Assembly: GCA_030374765.1 (NCBI GenBank)
Contig: JARGXX010000092.1
Location: forward strand, 2,392,001-2,456,000
Source: Agarophyton chilense
Lineage: Eukaryota; Rhodophyta; Florideophyceae; Gracilariales; Gracilariaceae
Direction: 5' to 3'
DNA: 64,000 nt
Shown here: piece by piece, positions 41,741 to 52,129 of the stretch
How positions within the stretch are numbered: position 1 is the stretch's first letter
How the letters are laid out: each line of letters opens with the position of its first letter
Made by a program: the position numbers and the translations under genes
The notes under the pieces: model-generated
What the model saw: only the letters and a program-made list of their open reading frames with translations
The model's database searches: none
What the model was told of the DNA's origin: nothing

Positions 41741-44347
41741 ATGACGAACGCGGCCGGGTTTTTTAACACCGTCTACGGAATCTCGTCCGACACAGAATCT
41801 CCCGAACCACAATATAAGCTTTCACGACGTGAAGGCCAGTCGGCAACACACGAAAGACACCGCCAAAAACAATCGAGAAGAGGCGAAAATGAAGACCAAT
41901 GCCCTCGAAATAAAAAGAACCAGGCAACGCCACCCGATGATCTGTCTTCCTCCCTTGGATCCCCGTCTGATTCAGTTCCACATCCAAGCACTGTGGAAAG
42001 GAAAAATAGAAAGAACCGATTGACGTCTGCGGGTCCCGAGTTGCCGTCTACGCAACAGGTGAGAAAAGCTCTCCATGCTCCTCAAAGCGATAATGAAGAC
42101 GAAGGCCCTCGAAAGAAAAAGAAAAAGGCAACCCCACCAGGCACTTTGTCTTCCTCACTTGCATCCCAGTCTGATTTAGAACCCAATCCTAGCAATACGA
42201 CAAGGAGTAATAGAAAGAACCGATTGAAGTCGGTGGTTCCCGAGCTTCCATCTACAACAAAGATGAGAAACCCCCACCATGCTCCACATTTCGGTCACAA
42301 TGAGATGCAGAGAGCATGGGAAGATGAAGGAGAGTATCATGAAGATGTCCACTATCTACCGCCACGTGATTCCGGCGAACAGCCGCCTGCATTCGAGAAA
42401 CCCGTGGGAGATACAACAAATGACGGGAAAGTTCTTGTTTCGTCAAAAGAAAAGCCCCAGCGCTTGAGCTTTAGTGACTCCGAAGAGCACGGAGAAGGGG
42501 AAAATGAGGATGAAACGGGGCTCTCGAACCACATCGACGGAAGAACTGTTGATATTATTGGAGAAGAGGAAGGAGTGAAAGCAGAAAACACAGATGATGG
42601 TGAAGAATTAAAACCCATGGATTTAACAGGTCTTCTCGAAGATCAAGAGAGAGAGCTGGATCAGATGAATGATGCATATTGGCACTCCCGAGCAGATATC
42701 TACCGTTCGAAATTCAATTCCAGACGTGCTTATGGTTACGGGAAGGTAGACGAGGTCAACGCCCCCGATCTGATGATCACACACAAGGATCCAGGGCAAC
42801 AATTATCATCCAAAGAAAAGTGGCACATGATGATTCGTGATACGCTCCTTCGTGACCCAGAATTCTTCACGAGCCCCATCGCTCTGCTGAAGGAGAAATG
42901 TCCTAGGGTCGGGAAGGGCCTCACAGCCTACGCAGGTCTCAGAATTACACCTGAAAACTGTGAGGACCTGAAAGAGATCTATTCCCTGAAATACAAAACA
43001 CGCGAACTGATGAATGTTTCCAGTGGGACCAGTTTTATGTTGGTGAAGTCAATCACCGGGCAGTTTATGCGCTGGTGTATTTCTGCTTGTGTGATGCGCC
43101 GATCTTCGGGATGGCGGAAGAACTCGTTGTTTTCATGTGTTTCAAATGAGAACCTTATGAAGTGTTTCATCAACCACTTCATTTCCATGGCATCCTGCTG
43201 CACTGTGGCTTCAAAGTGCAACACACTCCTCAATGTGTGCAGGTTTGCCAGAATGAGGTACGTAACGAATGCCGAAAAGATTTCTGACTTGGAAAGGGTT
43301 ATGATGTTTTTGAGTACAACCTTCAACGCCGCTAAAACACGTGCCCGAAAGGAATCTCGAATGAAGCAGGCGGCTGAGAAACGCGTTCAAAATCATATGA
43401 TTGTCACTGAGGATCATATCAAGCGCGGGGTTCGGCTTGCGCGAGGTCGTCTCTCAGATATTTGTAACAATTTTGCAGCCGATGTCAATGGCAAAGGCCA
43501 TGAGAAGAGCGTGCAGAAGATGCAAAAGAACCAAGGGCTCCTCGACAAATGGTGCATCAACTTTCTAGCTCTCCTTGCTTTGTGCGGTGGAGGACAACGG
43601 CCACAGGCATACGCAAAACTTCAGTGTCCGACTAAGAAAGAGCTCAAGGAAATGGAGAGGCCTGGTGGCAATGGCGGAAATACAGTCGGTATCAACACGC
43701 TTTCAGAGAAGACGGCAAGAGCGCTAGACATTCCGAATGTTAACTTTCCCTGCATGATTGTGTCATACCTTCGATTCCACGTCAAAGTAGTACGACCAAT
43801 TCTTCTACATCGCAGTAGAAACGATCAGTTGATATCTAAGACTGGTCAGCCACTTCTCTTGCATTCACGGTACGGGGACTTTCTTACCACAGCCAATGTT
43901 TCAAATTCCATCAAGATGTTCATGCGCGAAATAGATCCCGATCTGAAATCAGTTACTGCAATGACATTGCGCGCCAGCTACGCCACATCAATGCTGCATC
44001 AGTTTCGTTCTGGATCGCTTGGTAAATCCATGTCTGAGGAAAAGTTTTTGGGATTGGTTGCAAAGCAAATGAACACATCAGTTGAGCAATTGCGCTGTAC
44101 GTATGCTGCTTGCTACTCCACTGACTTCAAGGAAACCATGGACCTTATCTCAAAGCATTTTTGCATTGTCCTCAATGAAGAAGATGACGACAAACCAGTG
44201 AAGCGCGGAGTAAGTGAGGCAGGTACTCCAGAGAAAGACAACGTGATAAGGGGAAATATTGGACGTGACAGTGATGATGATGATGATGATGATGAACTCT
44301 CCAGTGGTGGGTTTCAACTCTTTGAAGACGATGAGGAGGAGATTTAG
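41741..44347 (+). CDS. Tyrosine recombinase (Crypton-like)
   Basis: 868 aa, ATG start, one exon. The N-terminal 190 residues contain a tandem internal duplication of about 68 aa (50-117 and 118-186, both with ATPP..LSSSL and NRKNRL..) rich in Lys/Glu/Ser. Residues 220-300 are acidic. The catalytic-like region: first Arg near 620 in LCGGGQRPQAYAKL; TLRASYATSML with Arg near 744 and Tyr where many enzymes have His; and a late Tyr at 788 or 792 in LRCTYAACYS. This order (R...RxxY...Y) is that of eukaryotic tyrosine recombinases such as Cryptons, which cut and rejoin DNA through a Tyr-DNA link. The C-terminal tail has an Asp run encoded by GAT repeats. It lies convergent to the Ulp1-like gene, inside the 36-bp direct repeats. 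Likely the mobility enzyme of a larger element. Confidence 0.7.
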   Translation: MTNAAGFFNTVYGISSDTESPEPQYKLSRREGQSATHERHRQKQSRRGENEDQCPRNKKNQATPPDDLSSSLGSPSDSVPHPSTVERKNRKNRLTSAGPELPSTQQVRKALHAPQSDNEDEGPRKKKKKATPPGTLSSSLASQSDLEPNPSNTTRSNRKNRLKSVVPELPSTTKMRNPHHAPHFGHNEMQRAWEDEGEYHEDVHYLPPRDSGEQPPAFEKPVGDTTNDGKVLVSSKEKPQRLSFSDSEEHGEGENEDETGLSNHIDGRTVDIIGEEEGVKAENTDDGEELKPMDLTGLLEDQERELDQMNDAYWHSRADIYRSKFNSRRAYGYGKVDEVNAPDLMITHKDPGQQLSSKEKWHMMIRDTLLRDPEFFTSPIALLKEKCPRVGKGLTAYAGLRITPENCEDLKEIYSLKYKTRELMNVSSGTSFMLVKSITGQFMRWCISACVMRRSSGWRKNSLFSCVSNENLMKCFINHFISMASCCTVASKCNTLLNVCRFARMRYVTNAEKISDLERVMMFLSTTFNAAKTRARKESRMKQAAEKRVQNHMIVTEDHIKRGVRLARGRLSDICNNFAADVNGKGHEKSVQKMQKNQGLLDKWCINFLALLALCGGGQRPQAYAKLQCPTKKELKEMERPGGNGGNTVGINTLSEKTARALDIPNVNFPCMIVSYLRFHVKVVRPILLHRSRNDQLISKTGQPLLLHSRYGDFLTTANVSNSIKMFMREIDPDLKSVTAMTLRASYATSMLHQFRSGSLGKSMSEEKFLGLVAKQMNTSVEQLRCTYAACYSTDFKETMDLISKHFCIVLNEEDDDKPVKRGVSEAGTPEKDNVIRGNIGRDSDDDDDDDELSSGGFQLFEDDEEEI

Positions 44348-44689
44348 GAAAAAGTTCGATAGAAATGCTCTGTTCAGAAAGGGTCGCAACGGAGAGTTCT
44401 GCGCTTGATACATTTCCGAGCCATGATATAGAAAACGCGGTGAGAAAGTAGGGAATAACGTAAATGATGCGCACTACTGTGATCTCTCGGAGATGCATTG
44501 TTCAGCGGGAAAGAAACAAACTCTATAGAATGGATAGGTAGAATGTATTCACTCGATAATCCGTTTGCAACAAGAGGTAAAATGTTGAACGCCGATCCCT
44601 TGTCGAAATTTGCAGCCTTGCATTTTATGTCTTGAAATCTGAAAAGAGAGACAGATAGAACATACGACCGTACCATGAACCTTGGGCCA
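44348..44689. other. Short convergent intergenic region
   Basis: About 340 bp between the stop of the tyrosine recombinase and the end of the open frame that continues past the Ulp1-like stop. It should hold both 3' ends; no hairpin or gene was noted. Confidence 0.4.
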
Positions 44690-45127
44690 TTAGATCGACC
44701 TGCTTTTCTTCATACGATTCACCAGATCCTCGGCATTCTTCATGCATGCTTCCCACTCCATCTTCATCTCATTATCTTCAACCTTGTGTACTAGATACCC
44801 ACCTTCTTGTATGATTTGGCTCCATCTCGGTGCCGACTCAGAAATTTCTTCACCCTGAATTCTATGCACTTTGCTTACTCTCCGAATCAGGCGCTCGCAG
44901 CTTGGAAGTGGTTGGCTATTTGCAGGAGGTGAAACCTTCCTCTGCTTGTCTTGTTCTCTTTCAAGTCCTGGAGGCACCGTAGAAATGATTCGTTCAACTT
45001 TGCTTCGTATAGTGGCCTCATCGTCAAGCTCTTCTCTCACTTTCTTCATCTCTGGCTCATTCAAAAGTCGGGGAATACTCGTTTTCTTCTTTAAATCCTC
45101 TTCATTGCCAATGGCCTTGATGGCTCT
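44690..45127 (-). pseudogene. In-frame continuation of the Ulp1-like gene beyond its TAG
   Basis: Directly after the stop at 45128-45130 the same frame stays open for 145 codons. It is Glu/Lys-rich (EPEMKKVREELDDE ... NAEDLVNRMKK). It has no ATG at its beginning, so it is unlikely to be a separate gene. It may be the original C-terminus, now cut off by one stop codon, a readthrough extension, or a second exon: a GTATGT donor-like sequence overlaps the end of the upstream frame. Confidence 0.5.
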
Positions 45128-47416
45128 CTATGACATACTGCGTACAAGAAACTCAGGCTCAGATGTCGACATACACTGCGTACTGTCTAAGCGTTGTTGC
45201 TGGAGAGAAGGGATCCAGGAACATTTTTCGAAATGTTTGTCACTATTTGCGAGTACAGGGCCTTCATCAAAGTGCTCTTTGCATGGGTCTGGCTTTCCGA
45301 AGGTTGGAGGTCCGTTGGCAGATTGTGCCTGGATAATATCATTCGTTTCTGAAAGAGGCAGTGTTCGCACATGTGCGTTGTCGTCATCCCAAAGGTAAAC
45401 AGTGCTCCTGATCGGTTTTGGTGATTGTTTGTCGTATGCTATGCAAAGTAGTTTGAGACGCGCCTGGATGTCATGACTGTACTGTGTAAATGTGTACTTC
45501 GAATAACACATCTTCATATATTGTTCAACTTGTGTCACAGAACCACCCAGGAAGATACTGAAGTTTTTAGCGACCAAAGAAATATGGTAGGTAGCGTAGA
45601 ATCCACATTCCAGGCGCTTCTGAAGAGCTTTCCTAAGACTGACCACTGAAATAAAACGGCTCAACGTAGAACTGGATACACAGCGCTTTCCTGGATAGCT
45701 TGCTACCAGATAGTGGATCAAGTTTGAGTCTAGACCCTTGTGAGGGGAACTGCTCCCCATACTATCCAAGCAATACACATGCGTCTTCCTTTCTCTTTCT
45801 GGCACTGGTTCACTTGAGCACCCATCCTCGTGTTCAAGGTCGTACAGTAGTCGCGGGAGATTAGCAACGACGGCTATAGACCAGTGATTGCTGCCACAAA
45901 ACATGACGACGGTGATATTCGAGTCCCAGACAATCTCGTGAGCATTCTGTTTTGTATTCTTGTGTTCCTGCACCTTTCGAATCAGTTCATCCAACTCAGG
46001 GCTGCCTTCCATGAAAACACTGTCCCACCAGCCGCTAACTAGAATAGAAGGCAAAATGTACACCTCCGAAATTGATTCCATAGTCCAGTTGTTAAGAAAA
46101 TTCAAAATGAATAAAAGCGTTTCGTCGCTTGCCATTGTGAGGGCTTGGATAGATTTCATGTCGCTCTTCCCCAAGGTGAAAGATTCCTGGCAGGTACCAC
46201 CATCCACGAGTAGTCGAGCTTCCTTCAGTCCCTCGGTCTCAAGCACATCGATTGCATTGTTGATCATTTGTATAAGATTGAACTCTTCTACATCTTCTTC
46301 AATATCCCTCTTCTTCTCCAGCTCTGCCCTCACCATGTTGATAATTTTTCTCTTCTCTTCAGTGCCATCGAGTACATGTATACGTCCTTCCTTGATATCC
46401 GGATCTTCCTTCACTGGTTCATTACGTATAATGAGGTCAAGTTCATCTAAAAGCGCAACGCATCCCGGAGTACTCCAATCAATATAGTGCTCCCAGCCTT
46501 TAGGAGGCTTGGTTCGGAACGTTTGCGTGCTTGTGTCTCCTTGCTCATACTTTCTTTTTCTTCCCCTTTTTTTCCCGTCCACTTCACTTCCAGTGATATC
46601 AGAAAACTGGCAGATGAATTTCATTCCTTCACTTCTTCGCGAAAGCCACAGAGATACTGTTCTTCTTATATTTTCCACGGGCCATCTCTTCAAAGTATTC
46701 AGTGTGGTTCGAGTGAACTTCGAATCTCCGCAATCTTCTATTACACAAAGGTCCGAAACAACGTCGGCCTCGAGAAGTCGATCGGCGCCGGACATGTACC
46801 CTCTTAAAGTATTCATTGCCAAATTTGAATCAAGAAAAGCAATGGCGTATTTGCTCGAGTCACCCGTTAGATCTTGAAGTCCTTTGTAGAGTTTAAGCAG
46901 CTTTGAATGTGTCATGGATTTTGGTTTCGCGCTTCTTGTCTGTGAAAGTCTATTGCTTTCCTGCCAGAGCCAGTACTCCTTCAGCTTTCCATATAGAACC
47001 ACTTGCTGCATGATTCCATACGTTTGTGGGCGGGGTTGAAGCGATTCTATATGGTGAGTAATAAGAGCTTCATGAGTTCTAAGGTTCAATTTTCCGTGAA
47101 GTGATGAGAAGTCGATTATTTGATACGGTAACAAAGGAATCAGCATTTGCCTTGCACTCACTATCAGTCTATGAGAACCACTGAGGACAAGGAGCTTCCC
47201 CTGGCTAACACCCTTCATACCTTTCACGATCAGCAGTGGGTCTGAAAGTCGAAACTCAGATGGGGCCCTGATTTCTTTGGAGACCTGAAAAAGTCTAAGC
47301 GGTGAGGTGCTGCGTCCGATAATGGGGCCTATAAACAGATCAATACATCCCAAAAATACCTCGGAGGATCTTCCTCTCAGAATGCATTGATAAAGCTCCC
47401 TTTCGAAAGAATCCAT
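45128..47416 (-). CDS. Ulp1-like cysteine protease (C48) protein
   Basis: 762 aa from the first ATG (47416); the frame extends 71 codons upstream without ATG. The C-terminal third carries the Ulp1/SENP order His-Asp-Gln-Cys: GSNHWSIAVV (His near 511), VYCLDSMGSS (Asp near 551), ALQKRLECGFYAT (Gln near 599, Cys near 604). These enzymes cleave SUMO or similar proteins; Ulp1-like proteases are also carried by several DNA transposon families. Residues 1-480 are not recognised apart from a basic patch KKRGRKRKYEQ near 287. The frame ends at a TAG followed by 145 more open codons. Its neighbours are the tyrosine recombinase (convergent) and a gene of unknown function (divergent). Confidence 0.7.
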   Translation of the reverse strand: MDSFERELYQCILRGRSSEVFLGCIDLFIGPIIGRSTSPLRLFQVSKEIRAPSEFRLSDPLLIVKGMKGVSQGKLLVLSGSHRLIVSARQMLIPLLPYQIIDFSSLHGKLNLRTHEALITHHIESLQPRPQTYGIMQQVVLYGKLKEYWLWQESNRLSQTRSAKPKSMTHSKLLKLYKGLQDLTGDSSKYAIAFLDSNLAMNTLRGYMSGADRLLEADVVSDLCVIEDCGDSKFTRTTLNTLKRWPVENIRRTVSLWLSRRSEGMKFICQFSDITGSEVDGKKRGRKRKYEQGDTSTQTFRTKPPKGWEHYIDWSTPGCVALLDELDLIIRNEPVKEDPDIKEGRIHVLDGTEEKRKIINMVRAELEKKRDIEEDVEEFNLIQMINNAIDVLETEGLKEARLLVDGGTCQESFTLGKSDMKSIQALTMASDETLLFILNFLNNWTMESISEVYILPSILVSGWWDSVFMEGSPELDELIRKVQEHKNTKQNAHEIVWDSNITVVMFCGSNHWSIAVVANLPRLLYDLEHEDGCSSEPVPERERKTHVYCLDSMGSSSPHKGLDSNLIHYLVASYPGKRCVSSSTLSRFISVVSLRKALQKRLECGFYATYHISLVAKNFSIFLGGSVTQVEQYMKMCYSKYTFTQYSHDIQARLKLLCIAYDKQSPKPIRSTVYLWDDDNAHVRTLPLSETNDIIQAQSANGPPTFGKPDPCKEHFDEGPVLANSDKHFEKCSWIPSLQQQRLDSTQCMSTSEPEFLVRSMS

Positions 47417-47949
47417 GTGCTTTATGGAGATGATACTTTTGAAGAAGCGCAGAGGATGTGTAAAAGTATTCCTGTGGAGTAATATAGTACGGTTTGTGTT
47501 TGAAGGACAACCAGAGAAACTATATCCAATGCGCTCTAGATAGTAGGACAAGTATGGCGCGTATCGTGTACCAAAAAGATCTCTTTTTCGGAGCGATGCC
47601 ACAGTGATCAATGTGAGAACGAGAAACAACGAAGGCTTTGGACTATGTCGTAGATGTACTGCTCGGGAGGGTCCATTAGAATCCAGGAAAACGCTGTTGT
47701 ATTAGGAAAGAACGTCGGTTCGGTGTGGTCTCACCACGGCCGACTGGCGACTAGAGGCATTTGACGAAGCAGACAGTATGAGTGGGAAAGAGAGCCGACG
47801 TGTAGAGACTTAGAACAGCCGCAGCGAAGCGCAGCGAATTCCCCTAGCATTCTTTCACCCACGTGCTCTAAAAGAACGGCGCAGATCAGGAGCACATACC
47901 AGCATGTGGCATTGCACGTAATGGAGGTGCAGCGCTTGTGTACTCTTTA
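47417..47949. other. Promoter side of the Ulp1-like gene; no gene recognised
   Basis: About 530 bp upstream of the Ulp1-like ATG, including the 71 upstream codons of open frame (47417-47629) which may be coding if initiation is elsewhere or an upstream exon exists. No motif recognised. Confidence 0.4.
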
Positions 47950-48990
47950 CTGCGCACAAAATTTTTCAGAAAACTTGAAGGCGCAACTGCTCATTTGGAA
48001 GACGGAATCTTTCATTTTGGAAGCAGCATTCGAATTGAAAAAAAAGAATTTTCTGAAATGGCCGACAGATCGATTGGAGGATTCAATCCTCGATTTGGAA
48101 ATCAAAAAAAAATCTAGAAAATTGAGCTTAATTGCAGTGCGCCATGGCGCCCCTAGAACCACGCACCAAATCTGCCACCCGCACTTGGTGCCCTTTTTGG
48201 CTTTTTTTGAAATCTTTTGACGCCCGTGGCGGCGTTTTGCGCGATCATGGTGCTACAGTTTTGGCTTTGATTGACGTTTGCACATTCTGGGCTCATCAGT
48301 CCATTTTTTTGGAAACTGGACTGCACAGCCGCTCACTTGGAGGACAGAATCCCCCATTTTGCGAGCAGCATCGGAATCAAAAAATAAGTATTATTATGAA
48401 ATGGCCGACAGATCGAGTGGCAGATTCGCTCCTGGATTTGGAACTCAAAAACCAATCTAAAAAATTGAGCTTAATTGCGCTGCGCCATGGCGCCCCTAGA
48501 ACCCCCCACCAACTCTGCCACCTGCACTTGGTACCCTTTCTTGCATCTTTTCTTTGAAATCTTTTGGCGCCCGTGGCGGCGTTTTGCGCAATTATGGTGC
48601 CTCCGTTTTTAGCTTTGATTCAAGTTCGCTCATGCCGGGCTCATTAGTCCATTTAAATTAAAACTGGACAGCGCAGCCACTCATTTGGAGGACGGAATCC
48701 CCCATTTTGCCAGGAGCATCGGAATGGAAAAAAAAATTCTTTTCTGAAATGGCCGACAAATCGAGTGGCAGATTCAATCCTTGATTTCGAACTCAAAAAA
48801 AATCTAAAAAATTGAACTTAATAGCACTGCGCCATGCAGCCCCTAGAGCCCGGCCCCAAATCTGCCGACGGCACTTGGTGCCCTACTTTGCTTCGTTTTC
48901 TTGAAATCATTTGGTGCCTGTGACAGCGTTTTCTGTGATCATGGTGCCTCACTTCCGGCTTCCATTCACGTTCGCCGATCCCGGGCTCAT
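47950..48990. repeat. Three diverged tandem repeats of about 345 bp
   Basis: A recurring unit with ctcatttggaagacggaat at about 47990, 48332 and 48680 (spacings about 342 and 348 bp). Each continues with gaaatggccgacagatcga, a line of A's, ttgagcttaattgc, gcgccatggcgcccctagaa and cgtggcggcgttttgcgc. Units differ by scattered changes, so the array is fairly old. Frames in it are not conserved between units. Confidence 0.7.
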
Positions 48991-49438
48991 CAGGCCTTAG
49001 CCTTTAACAACGCGCCCGCTCTCCAACACCCTCACACGCAGCCCCTATCTCATGTTATCGCACCCGTGCCTTCACATACACTGAGGCCTCTTCTGGGAGT
49101 TGTACTTCCGCGCTTAACAATTGCGACTCTCGCCAACAGTGACATCCGCGTCCCATCTCCCTAACAGGAAGCCTTCTGCTTTCTGTCTCGAAGGTTAGAA
49201 CCTGTGCCTACGTTCACAAAGACCAGCCGCTTCTCTCGTACACCGTTTTTATCCTGGATTACCCCCAACACGGTACTCTCGCGTAAGCGATTGGTTCGTG
49301 CGCCAACTATCAGACTGACGTAGTTTGTGATATACTACACTACACAGGGGAGCATGCTACACTCGATATCCATTTTGTTGCACCATACATTTCTTCGTGT
49401 TACGGGACTTATGTGCGGTTACTTCAATAACCGCGAGC
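48991..49438. other. No gene; upstream flank
   Basis: About 450 bp between the tandem repeats and the next gene; should contain its promoter. Nothing recognisable. Confidence 0.4.
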
Positions 49439-51112
49439 ATGACATCTATTAATGTTTCATCTCAGGCTGTAGATCACCTTGGCAAGGGGCCTCAACCTCT
49501 TTTACAAATCTTGGTTGACGATCGCCCGCTTCCTCATAAGCCGGCGCTCCCCGCAAGTGATGTGAAGTGTGGATCATGGAAAGCTGCCTATGACGGTCTT
49601 CTGAAAGGATTCGGATTCGGACTTACCATACACCATTTGTCACCGAGTGATTATTGTGAAATAGACCAATATCTAGAGTACAAGTTTGATAAAGGAGATA
49701 TGCGGAGTAACCTATCTTCCATGCAGGCGCCACAAATGATGGATTTCGACTACAAAGGTCCGATTGGAAAGAGCTTTATTGTAAGGTTTGCGCCACGAAG
49801 AGACCATGTTGGTGTGTTGGAAAAGATTATTGTTCTTCATCAGCTTGCTGTATCAAGAGTGCTAGAGCGTGGTATAGTTGAGGAGAAGTACGGATGTACT
49901 ACGGATGTGATGCCGAAGTTTCGCAATCTACAGGTTCTGACGAGTGTACGTTGCAGGTTCAACATTGTGCTGTATCCTATCCAGGGCATGCAGGATTTCA
50001 TAAGGGTAATCGACGAAGACATATCCAGTTACCAAATTGAGACATCGAGAAGCCTAATTATCTCCCCCAAGACCGTGCTTCCCGTAAACGAGCGAGAAGA
50101 CAGTCCCGGGCGTTGGCAGCGTAATGCGAAGGAATCTTCGGAGAATAAGGCCACTGGATCTTACGTGGTCTACACTCTTTTTCCTACTTCCTCAGGCGGT
50201 TTTTTTGCTAGTGAGTTGGAGGGTATCGGAATATACGTCACTGTCACAGAACAGATAGTAACCGGGCACACAGCGAAAAGGGGAGAGTCTGGGCTGTACT
50301 ATGAGTTTGTTGTGCCTTTGCGCCCGATGCAGTCAAACGAGTCAAGGACTTTCTTTATGACAGTGGGTTCATGTCTAATCCTTCCTAGCACTTTGGCTGT
50401 ACGGTTTGGAGGACCCCAAAGATACAAAGTACAGGTTTTTGGATACTTATTGAAAGCAGAGCGATTGGGAAACGAAGTAATGGACTTTTGCTGTAGAGAA
50501 GAATCCGATATTTTGCCCGGTATCGACGAGATTGACAGTCGTACGGAGTTTTTGACGCCGTCGTTTCTACAGAACATGGATATTGTTAACTTCAACATTC
50601 TGCATCGCCATGGGAAGAGCGCGAGAGAAGGGGTTTTTGGTACAATTCCTACGGTAATGGATATTAAGATCAACTCTGAATTTAGAAAAATGCTTTTGCG
50701 GAATATGTACGATGCAGTACCAGGACTGCTGCGAATGGAAGATGTATATTTGAAAAACCCTGTTCTCAAGTTAGTGAAATGGGTTGAGGGAGTTACGTAT
50801 GAAGATGGTGGCGCAACACCAGAGATTCGAATGTGGTTCGGACATAACAAACAATGGTTTTTAGAGAAAGATCTATACACCTACGTTGACTCTCTTTTAA
50901 AAGATGGCATTCAGTACCCCTTAGATCTTTGCGAGTTGAATGTTTTGGTGAAGGAGAAGATGATGGAAGAAGATGATAGTTCAAACAGTAGTGACAGCAT
51001 TCAGGAGGAGGAGGAAAGCTCATCATCGGAAGGCTCATGCTCTGATCATACTGAAAGCTCATCTCCTGAAGATAGTACCGCAAGCGAGAACGGTCAAGAC
51101 CAAGAGACATGA
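49439..51112 (+). CDS. Unknown protein, 557 aa, acidic Ser-rich tail
   Basis: Begins at the first ATG (49439); the frame is open 14 codons before it. I do not recognise the family. Residues 1-470 look globular (for example FGFGLTIHHLSPSDYCEIDQY and FIVRFAPRRDHVGVLEKII near the start, WVEGVTYEDGGATPEIRMWFG near 445), with no clear signal peptide or membrane segment. The last 60 residues are nearly all Ser/Glu/Asp. It lies divergent to the Ulp1-like gene inside the 36-bp direct repeats, so it may be a third gene of the same mobile element. The long intact frame on balanced sequence supports it being real. Confidence 0.65.
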   Translation: MTSINVSSQAVDHLGKGPQPLLQILVDDRPLPHKPALPASDVKCGSWKAAYDGLLKGFGFGLTIHHLSPSDYCEIDQYLEYKFDKGDMRSNLSSMQAPQMMDFDYKGPIGKSFIVRFAPRRDHVGVLEKIIVLHQLAVSRVLERGIVEEKYGCTTDVMPKFRNLQVLTSVRCRFNIVLYPIQGMQDFIRVIDEDISSYQIETSRSLIISPKTVLPVNEREDSPGRWQRNAKESSENKATGSYVVYTLFPTSSGGFFASELEGIGIYVTVTEQIVTGHTAKRGESGLYYEFVVPLRPMQSNESRTFFMTVGSCLILPSTLAVRFGGPQRYKVQVFGYLLKAERLGNEVMDFCCREESDILPGIDEIDSRTEFLTPSFLQNMDIVNFNILHRHGKSAREGVFGTIPTVMDIKINSEFRKMLLRNMYDAVPGLLRMEDVYLKNPVLKLVKWVEGVTYEDGGATPEIRMWFGHNKQWFLEKDLYTYVDSLLKDGIQYPLDLCELNVLVKEKMMEEDDSSNSSDSIQEEEESSSSEGSCSDHTESSSPEDSTASENGQDQET

Positions 51113-51592
51113 CAGTCAAAAGAAGATTGGGGTTTTGAACAGGGAGAAGACGTAGGACTATGGGGTTTAAATGAGGAAATCATCGTATGATACAACACAG
51201 GATATCGGAGATTGAAGGACGTTCAATAGCGAAGACGAGTACGAAAAGGAAGTACTCACTTCTGTAGAACGAAACAGAGATGTTGAGGGCCAGAACAAGT
51301 CGAAAGAAACCATGATATACCAGCACCGTCGTTTCCAATGTGAATAATGTTGGTGCAAAGATAAAGAAAATGTAGATTGCAGTTTGAAAGAGAAAACTAT
51401 TGACAACGGGTGAAATTAAAACTAGTTGATACGCACATTGTCATTGCATGTATGAGTGCATGCACGACGCATGGAAGGGTGTTTAGCATCTGCGTTAGGG
51501 GACAGCATGCGTTGTTCTGAATGCCCGTGTAGTGTACAGAGGGTTCCGCGGAATTAAGTCTTGCACTTGCAGTGTCGCACGCAACCTATACC
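51113..51592. other. No gene recognised
   Basis: About 480 bp between two plus-strand ORFs. No motif, repeat or RNA gene was seen. Confidence 0.35.
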
Positions 51593-51982
51593 ATGGACAT
51601 TGGTTTGCAGCGATACCTCGTTAGAAAACTGAAAGGGTGTACTGTACCTGATGAGCGAGCACTTGTGAAAGAAGGACAACCGTTTCAGTTTAAACTGACA
51701 GACAGGGGTTTAGAGTCGTTGGCTCTCGGCCCCATGCCTATCAAGAGAAACCATGACCTCAGCTTCAAAGATGTTACTATCGCGAAAGACAGCGGTCCGG
51801 ATAAAGACTGGGGAGCATCGGACACTACGATCTGTCGGCGAGGTGAACTCGTTGGCTGTCACTTAGATGTGGCAGGCAAATTGAAGCTTAAATCATTTAC
51901 GTGGTTTATGGTTGAACTGAGTTTTAATAAAATGAATGTTGCCATGGAAATCCAAACAATACAAATACTACATATTCAGTAA
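51593..51982 (+). CDS. Small hypothetical protein, 129 aa
   Basis: First ATG at 51593 (MDIGLQRYLVRKLKGC), with mixed charged and hydrophobic residues to the end and no recognised motif. Same strand as the 557-aa gene and still inside the 36-bp direct repeats. Sequence composition is protein-like, but the length makes chance possible. Confidence 0.35.
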   Translation: MDIGLQRYLVRKLKGCTVPDERALVKEGQPFQFKLTDRGLESLALGPMPIKRNHDLSFKDVTIAKDSGPDKDWGASDTTICRRGELVGCHLDVAGKLKLKSFTWFMVELSFNKMNVAMEIQTIQILHIQ

Positions 51983-52129
51983 TAAAAACTATATAAGTAT
52001 TGTAGTGGCGCCAGGGACAACTAAAATTATACATTGGGGGATTTCGAAAAGTAAAGAAAAAAGATATGAAAAGTCACTAACTCGTATGAGAATATTTTGA
52101 AAACAAGCGGTTAACGAATCAGCTGCCGT

